Numbered from the stretch's first letter, positions 1-8,800 are shown. The stretch is DNA of 64,000 nucleotides from JBCBWG01 sp039039985 (GCA_039039985.1 JBCCOV010000005.1:6865-70864), one strand, 5' to 3'. Notes: generated by a model from the letters alone, not told the origin. Program-made: numbers and translations.

Positions 1-286
1 ATCCGGCCGGTTCGAACGTGCGGCATTCATAAAGCGCCTTCACGATCACAACGCTGGACGGACCAATCGTTTCAACACAGCCGTTATCGTAGGCAATCTT
101 GGCAGAACCGTTGGCGCCAACGCTGATCCGGTCGCCAGCCTTGAGCTGCTTGACTGTTGTTACCGCACGAAAACCGGCACCAGAATTCACCATCACGGTG
201 CCCTGAGCGGAGAGCAAGACCGCGGAATGTGCTGCGGAGCCCCAAACCACTGCGAAACAAAAGGCTGCGCACAGGATACGCCACAT
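1..286 (-). CDS. Secreted protein of unknown function (5' part, truncated by window edge)
   Basis: The frame opens with ATG at 286 and stays open for 95 codons to the left edge, so only the N-terminal part is visible. Residues 1-21 form a Sec-type signal peptide (MWRILCAAFCFAVVWGSAAH...). The following segment has the look of a small beta-rich periplasmic domain, somewhat like FecR-type domains: GTVMVNSGAGFR, then LKAGDRISVG and SAKIAYDNGC. Two cysteines in the mature part (in DNGCVE and YECRTF) could form a disulfide. Function is not known. It is transcribed divergently from the polysaccharide operon that begins at 618, so it need not belong to it. Confidence 0.7.
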   Translation of the reverse strand, partial: MWRILCAAFCFAVVWGSAAHSAVLLSAQGTVMVNSGAGFRAVTTVKQLKAGDRISVGANGSAKIAYDNGCVETIGPSSVVIVKALYECRTFEPAG

Positions 287-617
287 GTTACCCACACCCT
301 ACTTGACAGTGAGTTCCGTGAATAGCGCGTACCTGTAGCGCGAATGAGGACGCCGTCCAATGAAGGGCGGTGACTTGAGATAATCTATCGTCCGGTGCTG
401 TTGCGGCTTAGGCACAACTGTTTTCGGGTAACGTTAAGGGTGCAGTGTTAAGGTGTGCGACCTCTCGCAGTACGTCATTAGGATTGCTGCGCATTATTGC
501 CTTTAAAGCCAAGTGGTACGGTCGAATGAACGACTGTTACCGAATCTGAAGACTCTATGTTTGGTGCGGCGGCGCCGTTGACCGCCAAACCCAAGCGGCC
601 AAAGATACGGTTGGCGC
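287..617. other. Divergent intergenic region before the polysaccharide operon
   Basis: About 330 bases with no convincing gene. It lies between the divergent secreted protein and the phosphatase at 618, so it should hold promoters for both. I see a TTGACA at 303-308 on the plus strand, but no good -10 hexamer at a normal distance. No terminator, operator palindrome or RNA gene was recognised. Confidence 0.4.
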
Positions 618-1460
618 ATGTTTGACCTGCATTGCCACATTTTGCCTGGACTGGACGATGGCGCGTCAAGCCTGTCCGTCGCGCTTGATATGGCCCGACG
701 TCAGGTTGACCAAGGCGTGGAGGTCGTCGCCTGTACGCCACACATTTTGCCTGGCGTCTATGCGAATTCCGGATCAGAGATCGTCCCGGCGGTTTCGCGT
801 TTTCAAGAGCACCTCGGCGATGCGGGAATTCCACTGCAGCTGGTCAGCGGCGCAGACAACCACATCTCGCCGAACTTCGTCGCCGACCTGCAGCGTGGTC
901 ATCTGCTGCCGATCAACGGGTCGCGCTATGTTCTCGTTGAGCCGCCCCATCACAATCAGCCGCCGCGTCTTGAGGCTGTATTTTGGGACATTATTGCCGC
1001 AGGACACGTGCCTATCTTGACACATCCAGAGCGCCTGGAATGGATCAACGTTAAGGGCGGATTTGATGTGTTCCGGCGCCTTCATCAGCGCGGTGTTGGT
1101 ATGCAGGTCACGGCGGGTTCATTGACCGGGCGCTTTGGCAAGCGGGCAAAATACTGGGCAGAACGCTTGGTTTGCGAGGGTTTGGTCGACATCCTGGCGT
1201 CAGACGCGCACAATTTAACCACGAGACCACCTGATCTCGACCGTGGCGCAAGAGCCGCGGAGGGCCTCGTTGGTCAGAATGCTGCGCATCATATGGTTGT
1301 CACGGCGCCAAAGGCTATATTAGAGAATAGCAGCGTCGTTGAGCCGCCCGTCCTGCAGGCCGGTGCGCGTAGGAGTCAGTCAAATGCTGCGTATTCTGGC
1401 GGCGATGGCCGTGATAGCCTCACTGGGCGGTTGCGCCGCGCATTTGGGCAATCCAGGTAG
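618..1460 (+). CDS. CpsB/YwqE-like PHP-family protein-tyrosine phosphatase
   Basis: 280 residues. PHP-domain metal-binding motifs typical of CpsB/Wzh/YwqE phosphatases are present in order: DLHCHILPGLDDGA (H5, H7, D13, D14), ACTPH (H42), ILTHPER (H136) and ASDAHN (D196, H198). In this family a manganese-dependent site removes phosphate from the C-terminal tyrosines of the BY-kinase that controls polysaccharide chain length and export. A kinase with such a tyrosine cluster is encoded two genes downstream, which fits. Gram-negative systems more often use a low-molecular-weight Wzb phosphatase, so this is the alternative type. The 3' end overlaps the next gene by 77 bases, and the last ~40 residues (arginine/serine rich) look poorly conserved. 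The ATG at 618 starts right at the conserved motif; its ribosome-binding site is weak. Confidence 0.88.
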   Translation: MFDLHCHILPGLDDGASSLSVALDMARRQVDQGVEVVACTPHILPGVYANSGSEIVPAVSRFQEHLGDAGIPLQLVSGADNHISPNFVADLQRGHLLPINGSRYVLVEPPHHNQPPRLEAVFWDIIAAGHVPILTHPERLEWINVKGGFDVFRRLHQRGVGMQVTAGSLTGRFGKRAKYWAERLVCEGLVDILASDAHNLTTRPPDLDRGARAAEGLVGQNAAHHMVVTAPKAILENSSVVEPPVLQAGARRSQSNAAYSGGDGRDSLTGRLRRAFGQSR

Positions 1461-2265
1461 TGGCCCACAGGCCTTGAACCTCGGCAGTGCGGCACCAGTC
1501 GCATCAGCGCCTAAGCCGACCCGCAGCCAGGACACGACGAAGCCTGACACAGCAACCCGCGCGCGCTCAACCAAAGTGGTGAAAGTATCCACTGGAAATT
1601 CAAATCACGCGACAACTAAGGTCAAACGGAAGCGCGACGCGAAAGAGGCTGCTACGGTTGCGCGCATCAGCAAAGCCCTGAAGCGTGGGCATGCTCAAGT
1701 CGATGACGGCCTTGCAGAAGACGCAGCTTACAGAATTGGTCCGCTGGATGAGATCGAGGTGACAGTGTTCAAGGTCGCCGAACTCTCGCGGTCCTTTCAG
1801 ATCTCCGAGACGGGAACCTTCAGCTTTCCACTGATCGGTGATGTGCGGGCCTCCGGGAAGACAGCCCGTGAGACGGAGCGCGTTCTGGCCCGGCGGCTTG
1901 GTTCGAAGTACTTGCAAAACCCGCAGGTCACCGTCCGGGTGACGGCGTTCAACAGCAAGCGGATCACAGTCGACGGAGCCGTGGTCAAGCCGGGCGTGTA
2001 CCCGATCACGGGTAGCATGACACTTGTGCAGGCGGTTGCGACCGCAGGCGGCTTGGGCCCGACTGCTAATACAACCGTTGTCGTGTTCCGCGAGAAGGCC
2101 GGCAAGCGGTATGCGTCGAAGCATGATCTGAGTGAGATCAGGGGCGGCTCTGCAGAAGACCCTCAGTTGCGGGCCGGCGATGTCATCGTAGCGACGGACT
2201 CGTCGCTCCAGAAGGCGCTTGGCCAGGTTCTGAAGGTTTTGCCAATCGCAGGCTTGCTGCTGTAG
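1384..2265 (+). CDS. Polysaccharide export outer-membrane lipoprotein (Wza/OPX-like)
   Basis: 293 residues from ATG 1384, chosen because AGGAG lies at 1370-1374 and the product then begins with a lipoprotein signal: MLRILAAMAVIASLGGC with lipobox LGGC (Cys17). A longer frame from 1339 lacks this logic. A basic, serine/threonine-rich linker covers residues ~25-110. Then comes the Poly_export domain (YRIGPLDEIEVTVFKV...FSFPLIGDVRASGKT...RVTVTVRVTAF-like region) and one SLBB-type segment (ITVDGAVVKPGVYPITGSMTLVQAVATAGG). The protein should form the outer-membrane/periplasmic exit channel and pair with the PCP encoded next. The C-terminus ends in a short hydrophobic run (VLPIAGLLL), shorter than the amphipathic helix of E. 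coli Wza. The start overlaps the phosphatase gene, indicating one operon. Confidence 0.9.
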   Translation: MLRILAAMAVIASLGGCAAHLGNPGSGPQALNLGSAAPVASAPKPTRSQDTTKPDTATRARSTKVVKVSTGNSNHATTKVKRKRDAKEAATVARISKALKRGHAQVDDGLAEDAAYRIGPLDEIEVTVFKVAELSRSFQISETGTFSFPLIGDVRASGKTARETERVLARRLGSKYLQNPQVTVRVTAFNSKRITVDGAVVKPGVYPITGSMTLVQAVATAGGLGPTANTTVVVFREKAGKRYASKHDLSEIRGGSAEDPQLRAGDVIVATDSSLQKALGQVLKVLPIAGLLL

Positions 2266-2326
2266 CCGCCTGAGTGGGCCGATCGAGCTGCGTGCGGCAC
2301 GCTCGGCATCGTGAGAGTGACACCAA

Positions 2327-4864
2327 ATGTCCGGCGCGAATGAACCTGACAACGAGTCGCCGGACGGTGGCGACAGAAGACCGGTTCCTGTCAATCGGGA
2401 CACGACGACAGCTTTGGCGCGCGCTCAGGATCGTTATCCCGGCTCCTATGGCGCGCATGACCAGTATCTCGGACCGCCGGATCGCGCAGCTGTCGGGGGC
2501 AATGAGCTTGCAGAGCTGATTTATTGGTTACTGCGCCTTGTTCTCAAGCGCCGGTGGTTGATCGCAGCCGTTACGGTGCTCTTTGTCATCGTCGGCTCCT
2601 TGAATTCGTTGATGCGGACGCCGCTCTATGTTGCGACCGTTCGGATCCAAATCGATGACCAGGCGCTGAAGATCGTTGACGGTGATACGAGCGGTCGCGC
2701 AACCATCGGCAGTGCGTCGGAGTTCTTGCGCACGCAGTACGCGCTTCTGCACAGCCGCAGCCTGGCAGACAGAGTTGTTTCAGCGCTGCAATTGCATGAC
2801 GACGACGAGTTCTTTGCACCACGCCAAGTATCCCTAACGGGTGTTGTCCGCGAAGCAATCGCCGGTGAACGGAAGGCGGAGCGCGTTCCATCTCCAATCG
2901 CAATGCAGTCCTGGGCCATTGGGATCGTCCGCGATAACATCGCAGTTCGGCCGGTGTCCGGATCGCGCCTGGTGGATTTGAGCTACAAAGACCCAAGCCC
3001 ACGTCGCGCCCAGCGGATCGCGAACGCCTACGCTGACGCGTTTATTGCCGCCAATCTCGACAAGCGGTTCCAGGCCAATGCATACGCGAAAACGTTTCTT
3101 GAGGACCAGATTGCACAGCTCAAGATCCGGCTAGAAAAATCAGAAAAGGAACTGATCGAGTTCGCAAAGCGCGAGCGCGTTGTCGTGCTGGGAGAAAAAG
3201 CGTCAATCGCCGAAAGCAATCTGGCTGCTGCGAATGTCTCGCTGGGCGCGTTGGTCTCGGAGCGGATCAAGAACGAGCAGCTGTGGCGACAGGTTGAGCT
3301 GAGCAACGGTATCAACGTTCCCGAGCTGTTGAAGAACAAGGTCATCGACGGCTTACGCGCGCGCAGAAATGCGCTCACGAGCGAGTACGAGGAGAAGCTG
3401 GAGATATTTAAGCCCGGATATCCGGAGATGGTGAAGATCCTCAACAAGATCAAAGAGGTCGATCGCCAGCTGGCGTCCGAGGTGAGTACAGTCCGCGCGT
3501 CCTTGAAATCAGCCTATGAAACGTCTCTCGCTGAAGAACGGGAGATGCGCAGCCGCATCGAGAAGTTACGCGCCGGCGTTCTCGACTTTCAGAAGCGGCG
3601 CGCCCAGCACAATATCCTGCTGCGCGAGGTCGAGACGAACAAGAAGCTCTACAATAGCCTGTTGCAGCGGCTTCGGGAGCTGGGGGTCGCGTCAGGAGTC
3701 GGCACCAACAACGTCTTCATCGTCGACAAGGCTGAAGCACCAGGCGTACCGTCTGAACCACGTTTGTCGCGCGCGCTGTTTTTCGCATTCGGTTTGGGCG
3801 TTGGGGGTGGAATAGGCTTAGCGTATCTGCTCGAACTGCTCGATGATCGGCTGCGAACACCAGAGGATGTCGAGGAGCTGACCGGGCTCACGACACTTGG
3901 CATCATCCCGCGCGCACCATCGGATGAGGACTTCCAGGCGAACCTGACGGAGACGCACTCGGCCATTGCGGAAGCGTACAGATCGCTCGCGACGGCGCTT
4001 CAGTTTTCAAGTGAAACCGGTTTGCCGCGCTCCATTCTTCTGACAAGCGCAGGGCCGTCGGAAGGCAAATCATCAACCGCGATCGCCCTTGCCAGGCAGT
4101 ATGCCAACATGGGCTTGAAGGTGCTGTTGGTTGATGCCGATCTGCGCAAGCCGTCGTTGCACACCAAGTTGAACTACGACAACAGCATCGGGCTTTCCAA
4201 TTATCTCACGGGATCGGTCGCACCACCGGAGACCTTTCAAGAAACAGACACGCCGTCCTTGACGTTCATGGCCTCTGGACCAATCCCGCCGAATGCAGCC
4301 GATCTGTTGAGCGGTACGCGGATGTACTCCTTGGTTTCGGTTGGTCTGGAGATTTTCGATCTTATCATCATGGACGGCCCGCCGATGTTGGGACTGGCGG
4401 ACGCGCAACTGCTCTCGAGTGCGACGTCGGTCACGTTGCTGGTTGTCGGGGCGGGCATGCAGCCAAAGGGCGCTGTTCGCAACACCATTCGGCGTCTCGA
4501 CATGGCGCGCGCTAACGTTGTCGGTTTCGCGTTGACGCGGTTTGACGCGAGCCATGCGGCGTATCAGGGTTACGCTTACTCCTACAGCTATGGCGCAGGT
4601 GCATATGAATACGGTGCAACCCGTGCCGCAGATCCGCCAACTGAGACAATTGCTGACAAGACCGATGAGCCGTCGGCGCATCAGCCGCAAGTAGACGACC
4701 CTCAACAAGATGAGCCGCAATCAGACGAGTCACAACCAGACGAATCACAAACAGACGGGTCTCAGACGAATGTGGCCGACGAACCAGCAGAAGATAGGTT
4801 CGGTGACGAAGCGCGATCTGGCGAAGAGCGCACGCCCGAGGCCAACGATCCACGCGGCGGCTAA
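2327..4864 (+). CDS. Polysaccharide co-polymerase fused to a BY-kinase (Wzc-like)
   Basis: 845 residues. An N-terminal Wzz-type domain has a first membrane segment near residues 75-97, long coiled-coil periplasmic helices (~220-450, KSEKELIEFAKRERV region) and a second membrane segment near 480-505. The cytoplasmic tyrosine kinase follows: Walker A SAGPSEGKSS (574-583, Lys581), Walker A' VLLVDADLRKP (from 599) and Walker B LIIMDGPP (679-686). A tyrosine cluster with seven Tyr between 746 and 762 is the expected autophosphorylation site and phosphatase target. Unusually, ~83 residues follow that cluster: an acidic Gln/Asp/Glu/Ser tail with 5-residue repeats (see the repeat at 4703). It should control chain length and gate the OPX channel from the inner membrane. 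Confidence 0.93.
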   Translation: MSGANEPDNESPDGGDRRPVPVNRDTTTALARAQDRYPGSYGAHDQYLGPPDRAAVGGNELAELIYWLLRLVLKRRWLIAAVTVLFVIVGSLNSLMRTPLYVATVRIQIDDQALKIVDGDTSGRATIGSASEFLRTQYALLHSRSLADRVVSALQLHDDDEFFAPRQVSLTGVVREAIAGERKAERVPSPIAMQSWAIGIVRDNIAVRPVSGSRLVDLSYKDPSPRRAQRIANAYADAFIAANLDKRFQANAYAKTFLEDQIAQLKIRLEKSEKELIEFAKRERVVVLGEKASIAESNLAAANVSLGALVSERIKNEQLWRQVELSNGINVPELLKNKVIDGLRARRNALTSEYEEKLEIFKPGYPEMVKILNKIKEVDRQLASEVSTVRASLKSAYETSLAEEREMRSRIEKLRAGVLDFQKRRAQHNILLREVETNKKLYNSLLQRLRELGVASGVGTNNVFIVDKAEAPGVPSEPRLSRALFFAFGLGVGGGIGLAYLLELLDDRLRTPEDVEELTGLTTLGIIPRAPSDEDFQANLTETHSAIAEAYRSLATALQFSSETGLPRSILLTSAGPSEGKSSTAIALARQYANMGLKVLLVDADLRKPSLHTKLNYDNSIGLSNYLTGSVAPPETFQETDTPSLTFMASGPIPPNAADLLSGTRMYSLVSVGLEIFDLIIMDGPPMLGLADAQLLSSATSVTLLVVGAGMQPKGAVRNTIRRLDMARANVVGFALTRFDASHAAYQGYAYSYSYGAGAYEYGATRAADPPTETIADKTDEPSAHQPQVDDPQQDEPQSDESQPDESQTDGSQTNVADEPAEDRFGDEARSGEERTPEANDPRGG
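4703..4762 (+). repeat. Four 15-bp tandem repeats inside the BY-kinase tail
   Basis: Four in-frame 15-base units (4703-4717, 4718-4732, 4733-4747, 4748-4762) follow the pattern CAR-NCA-GAC-GAR-TCN. They encode QQDEP, QSDES, QPDES and QTDGS. Units 2 and 3 are nearly identical. The array is a likely slippage hotspot giving variable tail length in the Wzc-like protein. Confidence 0.75.
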
Positions 4865-4870
4865 GGGAAC

Positions 4871-5524
4871 ATGGCCGAGATTGATGCACTCAATGCCGCG
4901 ATCGGGCTTCAAACTCGGCCGGAGTTCGTTTCAAGAGCACGGCAGATTCAATTGCCGAATGGCTTGACGTTCCTTCTGCGTGTGGCCGCTGGCGATGATG
5001 CCGCGGTCGCCGAAGCCAAACGGCGAACCGGCCAGGATGAGGCCTCGCTCAGGCGCGCGGCTCAGTTTTACATAGAGCAGGTTCTGCTCGACCAATCCGC
5101 GGATGCTTATCGGGTGCTGGGTGGAACGCCGAACGCGTCCGCTGCCACGCTGCGAACGCATATGGCGCTGTTGCTCCGGTGCTTTCATCCGGACACGGCA
5201 GGCCAGTCCTCGCCGCACGTTGCCATCGACCGATCCGTGTTTGCCGAGCGCGTCACGCGGGCCTGGGAGCGTCTGAAGACGCAGGAGCGGCGGACCGACT
5301 ACGACCGCGAGCGCGCGACGTCGCGTCGATTGGATGCCGAGAAGGGGCGTCGCAAGACACACGCGTCGGGCAAGCAAGGTGGATCCAGAAAAAGTGGCAA
5401 ACGGCGCGATGCGCGAGTCCAGCAACAGGCCGCCGATCCAAGTTCCGGGCATCTGAGACGGGTAATAGCTGGGCAGGCCACCCTGTTACGCTGGATTGTG
5501 ACGCGCCTCCGTAGTGACCGATGA
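4871..5524 (+). CDS. J-domain (DnaJ-like) protein in the export operon
   Basis: 217 residues; ATG 4871 follows AAGGGA closely and lies 6 bases after the kinase stop. Residues ~79-148 form a J-domain: AYRVLGG...LRTHMALLLRCFHPDT (HPD at 106-108)...RVTRAWERLKTQERRTDYDRE, i.e. helices II-IV with the invariant His-Pro-Asp. J-domains stimulate the ATPase of an Hsp70 partner. The N-terminal ~75 residues are not a known domain to me. The C-terminal third is highly basic (KGRRKTHASGKQGGSRKSGKRR) and disordered-looking, ending in a short helix. No membrane segment is seen, so the protein is probably cytoplasmic. Its place between the BY-kinase and a membrane TPR-like protein, with a 4-base ATGA overlap to the latter, suggests a role in folding or assembling the export machine. 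Confidence 0.75.
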   Translation: MAEIDALNAAIGLQTRPEFVSRARQIQLPNGLTFLLRVAAGDDAAVAEAKRRTGQDEASLRRAAQFYIEQVLLDQSADAYRVLGGTPNASAATLRTHMALLLRCFHPDTAGQSSPHVAIDRSVFAERVTRAWERLKTQERRTDYDRERATSRRLDAEKGRRKTHASGKQGGSRKSGKRRDARVQQQAADPSSGHLRRVIAGQATLLRWIVTRLRSDR

Positions 5525-6951
5525 CCAGCACCACACCACAGTCCGTTGATCGTGATACGAACACGTCGGAACCACGTCAACGTGGTTGGAGCGCCTGGTC
5601 GCGTATGGGCCTCTCCGGCACAGTGTTTGTTGCGGGTGCCTGGTTGCTCATGACGCAAAGCCTCCCCTATGCCGTCGCGACTTGGAACCCGGAGTTGGCG
5701 CTTTGGCTCAATCCGCGCCACCCGGCACCGCTGCTTGCGCGGGCCACGCAACTCCGAGACACGCTCATCCGTTCAACAACGGCAAAAGACACGGGCTCGG
5801 TCGTAGACGTCACCGCGCCTCTCGGGACGGCCGATGCTGACAGCTCAGCGACAGCCGGCACCGAGACGCAAAACCCGAGCGATGAGCGCTCTGCCCGACC
5901 CGACACGCAGCATGATGCCGTGCGCGCCGAGATCCGCAAACTCGCACGCCGGGTTCTGGCCGTGGAACCGCTGAGCGCGCGTGCGCACCGGCTGTTGGGA
6001 GAGTTCAGTCAGGATCGCGCAACGGCGCGCCGTCACATGCAGGCTGCAGTGGCGCGATCGCGACGGGAGTCGATTGCCGTGCTCTGGCTGCTCAATGATC
6101 GGTTTGTTGCTCGGGATTATGCCGAGGCCGTCACGCTAGCTGACATTTTGCTTCGAACCCGCCCGGCACTTGACGACTATGCGATCGGATACATCGCGCG
6201 CATTGCGGAAATCCCAACCGGTGAGAAACTTTTGGTCGCCAAGCTGGCAAGGGCACCATCGTGGCGATCGCGGGTGTTGCGCCGTCTGGCACAGTTCACG
6301 TCATTGCCGACAACACCTCTAAATATTATGCGCAGCCTCAAAGAAACGGGCGCTCCTGTTCTTGCAGAAGATCAGACGGATTATTTGCAACACCTGATTT
6401 CTGATGGCGCAATTGAGTTGGCATACACGGCATGGTTGCAATTGCTGCCAGAGGACGAATTCGCAAAGACGGGTTTTTTGAATAATTCCGGTTTTGAGAG
6501 CCGCCCGCGGCCAATCGCGTTCGATTGGCGTATCGATCCTGCCCGAAATGCGATTGCCGGTTTTGCCCCCAAGCCGGGCGTGCCGGACGAACGTGCCTTT
6601 CATATCATGTTCCGCAATGGGCGGATTACGTTTCCGAGTCTCAAGCAGACGCTGGTGCTGGGTGCCGGAGCTTACCAACTCGACTGGATGTCTTTAGGTC
6701 GGGTTAGAGGAAAGCGCGGGCTGAAGTGGCGGGTCATTTGCCAGTCTGGCGCCACCGTCGCGGAAAGTGAGCCGTTGCTTGGCCGATACTGGATATGGAC
6801 ACGATTCTCGATGCGTTTTGTCGTACCCGATGATGCAAAGTGTCGAAGTCAGATGCTTGAGTTGATTCACGATGCGAGATCCGAGTCCGAACGGTTCCTT
6901 GATGGCGAAATCTGGCTCGATGAGTTGTCGCTCATCCGCGCCCCTGACTAG
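5521..6951 (+). CDS. Membrane-anchored TPR-like protein of a polysaccharide operon, function unknown
   Basis: 476 residues; the start overlaps the previous stop (ATGA). One transmembrane helix lies near residues 31-50 (GLSGTVFVAGAWLLM region). A Thr/Ser/Asp-rich linker (85-130) follows. Residues ~130-290 are helical and TPR-like (LARRVLAVEPLSARAHRLLGEF, DYAEAVTLADILLRTRPA). The C-terminal ~170 residues (FLNNSGFESRPRPIAFDWRI to WLDELSLIRAPD) look beta-rich, like a carbohydrate-binding jelly roll. With the N-terminus inside, the large part would be periplasmic. It closes the first operon; a cluster of strong hairpins begins 15 bases after its stop. It may be a scaffold for the exporter or polymerase, but no catalytic motif is visible. 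Confidence 0.7.
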   Translation: MTSTTPQSVDRDTNTSEPRQRGWSAWSRMGLSGTVFVAGAWLLMTQSLPYAVATWNPELALWLNPRHPAPLLARATQLRDTLIRSTTAKDTGSVVDVTAPLGTADADSSATAGTETQNPSDERSARPDTQHDAVRAEIRKLARRVLAVEPLSARAHRLLGEFSQDRATARRHMQAAVARSRRESIAVLWLLNDRFVARDYAEAVTLADILLRTRPALDDYAIGYIARIAEIPTGEKLLVAKLARAPSWRSRVLRRLAQFTSLPTTPLNIMRSLKETGAPVLAEDQTDYLQHLISDGAIELAYTAWLQLLPEDEFAKTGFLNNSGFESRPRPIAFDWRIDPARNAIAGFAPKPGVPDERAFHIMFRNGRITFPSLKQTLVLGAGAYQLDWMSLGRVRGKRGLKWRVICQSGATVAESEPLLGRYWIWTRFSMRFVVPDDAKCRSQMLELIHDARSESERFLDGEIWLDELSLIRAPD

Positions 6952-6965
6952 ATCGTGTCGCTCTA

Positions 6966-7137
6966 GCTTGCTTTCGCTCACGGGCTATTCCGGCCTTCGG
7001 CCGGGCCCCATCGAGATGGCGCGTTAGCCATCTCGACATGTGAAATGCCCAACGCGGGAACACCCGCGTTGGGGTGGGCGCGCCGCAACGCGCCGGTCCG
7101 CATTCGCGGCCTGGGGTGCCAGACGGCTGGCCCGCGC
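6966..7137 (-). repeat. Copy A of a GC-rich multi-hairpin repeat (inverted relative to copy B)
   Basis: Read on the minus strand this block matches the repeats at 9886-10125. 6966-6995 pairs with 10096-10125 as inverted copies with one mismatch in 30, and 7105-7126 is the exact inverse of 9911-9932. Between these shared ends, copy A carries two extra perfect hairpins (7012-7035, 7048-7073) absent from copy B. The short stem CCGGCC/GGCCGG is kept in both copies while its loop differs (TTC here, GTTA there), as in REP/BIME-type elements. Directly after the stop at 6951, it could also act as terminator or mRNA 3' stabiliser. Confidence 0.75.
7012..7073. terminator. Two strong tandem hairpins in repeat copy A
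   Basis: Stem 1: CGAGATGGC (7012-7020) pairs with GCCATCTCG (7027-7035), 9 bp with a 6-base loop. Stem 2: CCCAACGCGGG (7048-7058) pairs with CCCGCGTTGGG (7063-7073), 11 bp with a 4-base loop. No T-run follows either one, so intrinsic termination is uncertain. They lie 60-120 bases after the stop of the first operon and before the cassette at 7643, a plausible operon boundary. Confidence 0.5.
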
Positions 7138-7642
7138 TCAAGTAGCGAGCGCTTGTCGCGAGCGGTAGCGCAACGAAAGACTCGCGTGCGAACAGCGCCA
7201 TTAAAAGCTCTCGCTTGACTTGAGCGCGCGCTCTTGTTTCAAGCAGGCATTACGGCTTAAACCGTTGCCGATACGATGCTGATGGCAAGATTCGAACATC
7301 AGTCGAGACGACGCCTATTGAACGATATTGGCGATTGAGAGCATTACGACCTTTACGGTTAAGTCTATCCTGGCTGGTAGCTGTATCGGAAAAATGAGAT
7401 TTGTATGTCACTGCGGGGACGCTTTTCTGGAGCGTTTCAGATTGAGCTGGAACCATCCCGCACCCGCTCTCGGCGATCTAGTGGCCCGATCTCAGAGGTG
7501 GCCGGCCAAGTGAATCGGGAACGGGGCGTGGGCGGGCGACGTGATGCTGACTATGGTGGAAATGATCTAAGTAATGCGGGATCTAATCGCACCTTTTTCG
7601 AGAATAGCGTTTACCAAGATTCGGAAGGCATCCGAGGATGAA
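7138..7642. other. Intergenic region before the glycosyltransferase/epimerase cassette
   Basis: About 500 bases. The first ~100 continue GC-rich short inverted segments such as GCGAGCGCTTGTCGCGAGCGG. The rest is of normal composition. No reading frame with recognisable homology was found. A promoter for the gene at 7643 should lie here, but I cannot pick out convincing hexamers. Confidence 0.4.
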
Positions 7643-8800
7643 ATGTTAGCGAGTCAGGATGCCGAAACCGTCTATATCTGCGATTGGCTTCCGCCTGATT
7701 TCGGTGCAGTCGGGCAATACAGCCTGCTGTTCGCGAAGGAATTGGCGGAAAGTGGCGAGCGCGTCGTCATTGTTGGGTTAACCTCCCAGGATGCGCGGAC
7801 GGAGCGGGTTGCAACCACTCGCGGCAGCTTGACCATCGTCCGCATCCGTGCGGACAGCTATGACAAGACCAAGCGTATGGCGCGTCTGATTTGGACCGCG
7901 CGCATCAATACGCGTCTGTTGGGCGCGGCATGGCGGCATATGCGTCGTGCGCGACGAGTCATCTTCACGGGAAGCCCGCCGCTGTTCCTGCATTGGATCG
8001 CCCCGGCCAATCTCTGGCTTCGCAAGACGCTGACCTACAGGATTACCGACTTCCACCCGGAATGCGCCATGGCTGAGGTGGATCGACCTGGGCCAGGGCT
8101 CAGGCTGTTGCAGGCGGTCACGCTATTTTGGCGCCGGCGGGTTGACCGGTTCGAGGTGCTCGGACGCGATCAAGCACGACGGCTAGAAGAGCAGGGCATT
8201 GCGCGTTCCCGCGTTCAGCTCAAGCGCGACCCATCTCCGGTTGAGATATCCGAGACAACGGCGCCGCTGGAACGACCCGCCGGCGCAAATGGCAAAACGC
8301 TGCTTCTGTATTCCGGGAATTGGGGCGTCGCGCACGACACGGAGACGTTTCTGCACGCCTACCGCTATCACCACTGGCATGACAGCGGGGACGTGGTCTT
8401 GTGGTTGAACGCTGTCGGCGGTGGCGCGGCCCGCGTTGCTCAAGCTCTTGAGCAGGACGGTCTGCCATTCATTCAGGGCACGCCCGTTCCACTTGAACAG
8501 CTGGCATCGCTCTTGGTGACTCCCGATGCACATTTGATAACGCTGTCGGACCCGTTTGTCGGGTACGTGTTGCCCTCGAAAGTCTACGGCTGCGTCGCGT
8601 CGCGAAAGCCTGTGTTGTTCATCGGCAGCGAAGCGTCGGATGTGCATGCGTTGTGCGAGGAACAGCTCGGAAACAACTACTTCAGGTCTGCAACGGGCGA
8701 TGTTGCGGCTTGCGCTGGCGCGCTGCAGATGATTGGCAAACTGAGCGGTGCCGGCACGAAAGCGGCATTACTTGCGATCAGGGGAAATGGACATGCGTGA
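7643..8800 (+). CDS. Glycosyltransferase, GT4-like (GT-B fold)
   Basis: 385 residues from ATG 7643, preferred because GAGGA lies at 7634-7638 and the product then begins at the first Rossmann strand (VYICDWLPPDFGAVGQYSL). An upstream in-frame ATG at 7574 would add 23 residues. The first half has the acceptor-domain loop GAVGQYS and GSPPLFLHWIAP. The second half starts near LLLYSGNWGVAHDTETF and carries the donor-side SDPFVGYVLPSKVYGCVASRKPVLFIG, the usual nucleotide-sugar binding layout of GT4 enzymes. The donor is not predictable, but the co-encoded GDP-mannose epimerase (8-base overlap) makes a GDP-hexose such as GDP-L-galactose a reasonable guess. Cytoplasmic or membrane-peripheral. Confidence 0.8.
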   Translation: MLASQDAETVYICDWLPPDFGAVGQYSLLFAKELAESGERVVIVGLTSQDARTERVATTRGSLTIVRIRADSYDKTKRMARLIWTARINTRLLGAAWRHMRRARRVIFTGSPPLFLHWIAPANLWLRKTLTYRITDFHPECAMAEVDRPGPGLRLLQAVTLFWRRRVDRFEVLGRDQARRLEEQGIARSRVQLKRDPSPVEISETTAPLERPAGANGKTLLLYSGNWGVAHDTETFLHAYRYHHWHDSGDVVLWLNAVGGGAARVAQALEQDGLPFIQGTPVPLEQLASLLVTPDAHLITLSDPFVGYVLPSKVYGCVASRKPVLFIGSEASDVHALCEEQLGNNYFRSATGDVAACAGALQMIGKLSGAGTKAALLAIRGNGHA

